Assembly (NCBI GenBank): GCA_013002475.1
Contig: JABDJM010000092.1
Span: 1 to 6,729, forward strand
Reading direction: 5' to 3'
Source of the DNA: Saprospiraceae bacterium
GTDB taxonomy: Bacteria > Bacteroidota > Bacteroidia > Chitinophagales > Saprospiraceae
Length of the DNA: 6,729 nucleotides
The translations under genes and the position numbers were made by a program. Shown here one piece after another: positions 5,501-6,729 of this stretch; within the stretch, counting starts at the first letter, position 1, and the number at the start of each line of letters is the position of its first letter. Below the pieces are notes generated by a model. It searched no databases. It was not told the origin of the DNA and was given only the letters and a program-made list of their open reading frames with translations.

Positions 5501-6729
5501 TTCTACAAGCGCCACTCCTTTATCTGTTCAATGGGACTTTGGAAATGGAGACATGAGTTCCGGGGCAACCGCCACGACGGGATTCAATAAGGGAAATTAC
5601 ACTGTGACCCAATCCGTATCAACTTCTAATGGATGCTCTGATTCAACAACGAGAGATTTCGAGGTTGTTGGCCCAGAAGGGAATTTCCAAATAAGTGATG
5701 ATGTAATTTGTGTAAACGAAAGTATCACTTTCACTCTTCTGGATACAGTTGATATCAGTTCCTGGACCTGGGATTTTGGTGATGGGGTGGTTGCGAATAA
5801 TGAAGATCCTGTTACACACCTTTATGATGAAGCTCCTCCAGGTGGACAGACTCTTGCAAGACTTGTATTGCGTGGAAATGATGACCAGTGTGAAAATACA
5901 TTCGAGATCCCTCTAACAATAATTGATGTCCTCGCAGGAATTAATGCGGCTAGTACAGGTTGCGTAGACCAACCCTTCCTTTTTGGAAATACATCTCAAT
6001 TTGGAGATACTTTTAGTTGGACTTTCGGAGATGGCGGTACCAGTACTGCTAATGATGCGGTCCATACCTATGAGAGCTCAGGGACCTTCGATGTGCAATT
6101 AGTTGCTAATAATAATGCTGGCTGTTCTGATTCAACAACAGTGTCGGTTATTATCGATGCAGTACCTGTTTTAACAGTGGATGATGGTTTTATTTGTGAT
6201 GCTGCAGAAACATCTACCCTTACCGTTACGGCGGATGGTGATTACGATTTTACCTGGGCTCCAGCAAACCTATTGCAGGACAATATGGGACAAAGTGTTA
6301 CTACTATCCCAGGTTCGATCTCCAGCTTTCCGCAAGTCTTTAGCGTTACCGCAAATTCTGTGAACTCGAACTGCGTGGCAACGGCCGATGCAGTAGTTGA
6401 TGTGGCACCACCACTCGTGCATCCAGAGAACTTTGAGACTATTTTATGTCCTGGTGTGCCAGTGGTTTTACCATTGACCAATCCGAATGGCATTTATAGC
6501 TACACCTGGACTACGAATCCTAGTATAGGCAGTGTAAACTCAGAACTAAGCCAATGCACAAATTGTAATGATCCGGTGATCACCGTACCAGTAATCTCTT
6601 CCGATTCCACCTTTGCACCATTTACAGTTAACTTGGTGGCTGCCTTACAGGATGGAAGCTGTGTGAATAATGTGGCTTATAATATCCGGGTTGCTTCTGA
6701 CAGGATCCCGAATGCCTTTACTCCAGACA
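2550..6729 (+). CDS. Giant multi-PKD-domain surface protein with type B T9SS sorting domain; 3' end missing
   Basis: This is a putative adhesin-like protein exported by the Sec system and then by the type IX secretion system, to be attached to or released from the cell surface. The frame is open for 1393 residues from ATG 2550 to the window edge. Residues 1-22 are a signal peptide (MKCYTLPAIILALFCITSPLYS, cleaved probably before Gln23). Sixteen beta-sandwich modules follow. Their conserved Trp residues lie near 49, 132, 223, 303, 387, 479, 563, 648, 734, 820, 908, 995, 1074, 1157, 1236 and 1320. Many carry the PKD signature W-x-FG-D/N-G (for example WDFGDG at 479 and 1074). The protein then enters DRIPNAFTPD (1384-1393), the start of the gliding-motility-associated C-terminal domain, of which roughly 80 residues should follow. 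The start is the only in-frame ATG after the upstream stop at 2511; ATGs at 2545 and 2555 are out of frame or closed. There is no Shine-Dalgarno site. The ligand is unknown. PKD modules can bind polysaccharide or protein or act as spacers. A PorP/SprF-like gene often follows such genes, but lies outside this window. Confidence 0.93.
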   Translation, partial: MKCYTLPAIILALFCITSPLYSQTADQVEGCAPFLVAFTPPAGATSYFWDFGDLVTSTEENAQHLYITPGTYTATFQETPAGPVLGSVDIDVYASPEIMVTATNPMGCAPLTTTLNSNITADAAINIFNYSWSFGDGSGDNGGALTDPSHTYVNPGTYSVFLEIETNFSTCNLTESFPDLISASGPPNVGFISNPNPPVACEPPLLVNFANTTPGQQDLDFTWDFGNGSSSTDINPPAQTYTELGTFDVVLTATDMNGCSGTTNQTVSIGAPVIDFDFPKDTICVGDGPQQMINLSGPGTYAWTFGAGAFPPVSTQAAPLVQFSQAGLIDVTLTVTSLDGQCDGDITKQIFVDDPDATFESIPTYSCERTLDAQFTPDNMDAAQYIWTFDDGTTSNEQSPMHTYENEDTTTHGINGLLEFVTSLTVVNPSGCVAMFSVVDTIHQPNALFHSDNTKGCAPHTVNFEDRSVNDMAITNWFWDFGDGTTINDAAGDDQTYTYTSPGEYDVVLIVTDEMGCMDTSYVQTIFVGDNSSPNFTLNPVTICPGESVDLAALSTQAEIDGWHFYTDNSRSFHCRDENTLTHVFESETGTFDVTLEQDYNGCYSQFTVEDIITVQGPLARIDYLVDCENPNDISFRDSSMEATSVMWEFGDAMDTMLNDVVHHYDTDGEYQVILTASNATSGCPDSKDTVIVHVQNVTAQFELDSLLCLGLPYDLDGAMSEDVHEDCYRGYTWSFSDPNDRPVTTQETVVEHIFEAPGDNFVYLETRDINGCLAQDTVKVRVFGVYPVFDADPTPICIPTTVDFSDLSTADTTITSWDWDFGDMQMSTTPSPSHTFSTVPPNPEGFVITLTLEDAIGCGGALTYDLPVYIPVSNISAMPTLAICVGDDIDFSASDFTEQGSNLTFDWDFGNMQTSTNQMETVTYNDAGNFLVTLNYEEVSSGCEGLPATVNVNVQDYPVAAFTTDVDNQTVLCAPAIVNFTDASTSATPLSVQWDFGNGDMSSGATATTGFNKGNYTVTQSVSTSNGCSDSTTRDFEVVGPEGNFQISDDVICVNESITFTLLDTVDISSWTWDFGDGVVANNEDPVTHLYDEAPPGGQTLARLVLRGNDDQCENTFEIPLTIIDVLAGINAASTGCVDQPFLFGNTSQFGDTFSWTFGDGGTSTANDAVHTYESSGTFDVQLVANNNAGCSDSTTVSVIIDAVPVLTVDDGFICDAAETSTLTVTADGDYDFTWAPANLLQDNMGQSVTTIPGSISSFPQVFSVTANSVNSNCVATADAVVDVAPPLVHPENFETILCPGVPVVLPLTNPNGIYSYTWTTNPSIGSVNSELSQCTNCNDPVITVPVISSDSTFAPFTVNLVAALQDGSCVNNVAYNIRVASDRIPNAFTPD
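2634..6161 (+). repeat. Tandem array of 14 PKD or PKD-like modules within the giant protein
   Basis: Each module is about 79-92 residues, measured between conserved Trp residues. The pattern is an early Cys in an x-C-x(2-4)-V-x-F strand, then W-x-FG-D/N-G, then H-T/x-Y...G-x-F/Y-x-V-x-L, then a late Cys usually written NGC, SGC or AGC. The modules differ clearly in DNA sequence, so the array is old or strongly diversified rather than freshly amplified. Module 4 (WTFGAG), module 5 (WTFDDG), module 8 (WEFGDA) and module 9 (WSFSDP) depart mildly from the signature. Module 7 (GWHFYTDN, Trp 563) has lost it. The regular spacing and paired cysteines suggest a stiff, rod-like extracellular stalk. 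Confidence 0.88.
6162..6698 (+). repeat. Two terminal non-PKD beta-sandwich modules preceding the sorting domain
   Basis: Modules 15 (Trp 1236, FTWAPANLLQDNMG) and 16 (Trp 1320, YTWTTNPSIGSVN) keep the overall strand and Cys layout but lack FGDG. They read like the Ig-like modules that commonly sit just before type B sorting domains in Bacteroidota proteins: C-P-G-x-P-V-x-L, then Y-x-W-x(2-4)-P. A C-x-x-C group (QCTNCNDP) follows in module 16. They probably form the membrane-proximal end of the stalk; this placement is inferred from order. Confidence 0.65.
6699..6729 (+). other. Start of gliding-motility-associated C-terminal (type B T9SS) domain
   Basis: The last ten residues, DRIPNAFTPD, match the N-terminal edge of the type B sorting domain (usual form VPNAFTPNGDG). 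This domain directs outer-membrane passage through the type IX system. The remainder lies beyond the right edge. Confidence 0.85.

Noticed and set aside
3449..6493. Numerous short open frames on both strands within the PKD gene
   Set aside because: All are 60-90 residues and sit inside one continuous 1393-residue frame with regular domain structure; they are shadows.
2634..6698. Array as a recent DNA-level tandem repeat or recombination hotspot
   Set aside because: Only short identical stretches such as TGGGATTTTGGGGA recur, around the conserved WDFG codons. The modules are otherwise diverged at DNA level.

Overview
The window looks like chromosomal DNA from a member of the Bacteroidota. Four things point there: a giant PKD-repeat surface protein ending in the start of a type B type IX secretion (gliding-motility-associated) C-terminal domain (DRIPNAFTPD); a methyltransferase of the Bacteroidota-typical THUMP-like/PG_1098 type; an M43 (cytophagalysin/pappalysin-like) metalloprotease; and a TAnnTTTG-type -7 promoter element with few Shine-Dalgarno sites. 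A Flavobacteriia- or Saprospiria-like organism fits best, but the sequence alone does not fix the genus.

Layout. Positions 1-1099 (minus) hold most of a class I SAM-dependent methyltransferase whose C-terminus lies beyond the left edge. A 50-base divergent gap follows. Positions 1150-1620 (plus) encode a small unrecognised putative lipoprotein. Its stop codon abuts the stop codon of a convergent gene at 1621-2442 (minus), a secreted M43-type zinc metalloprotease with a good Shine-Dalgarno site. A 107-base AT-rich divergent region (2443-2549) separates the protease from the last gene, which fills 2550-6729 (plus) and runs off the right edge. That gene encodes at least 1393 residues: a signal peptide, 14 PKD or PKD-like modules with a period of about 85 residues, two further beta-sandwich modules of a different style, and the first ten residues of the sorting domain.

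How the genes relate. The methyltransferase is a housekeeping-type cytoplasmic enzyme with no visible link to its neighbours. The other three products are all predicted to leave the cytoplasm: a lipoprotein, a secreted protease and a cell-surface or secreted adhesin-like protein. The protease and the PKD protein share one divergent regulatory region, so co-regulation is possible but not shown. No RNA genes, CRISPR arrays, insertion sequences or convincing terminators were seen. I found no clear sign of a wholly new system; the most unusual item is the long, cysteine-patterned PKD array.
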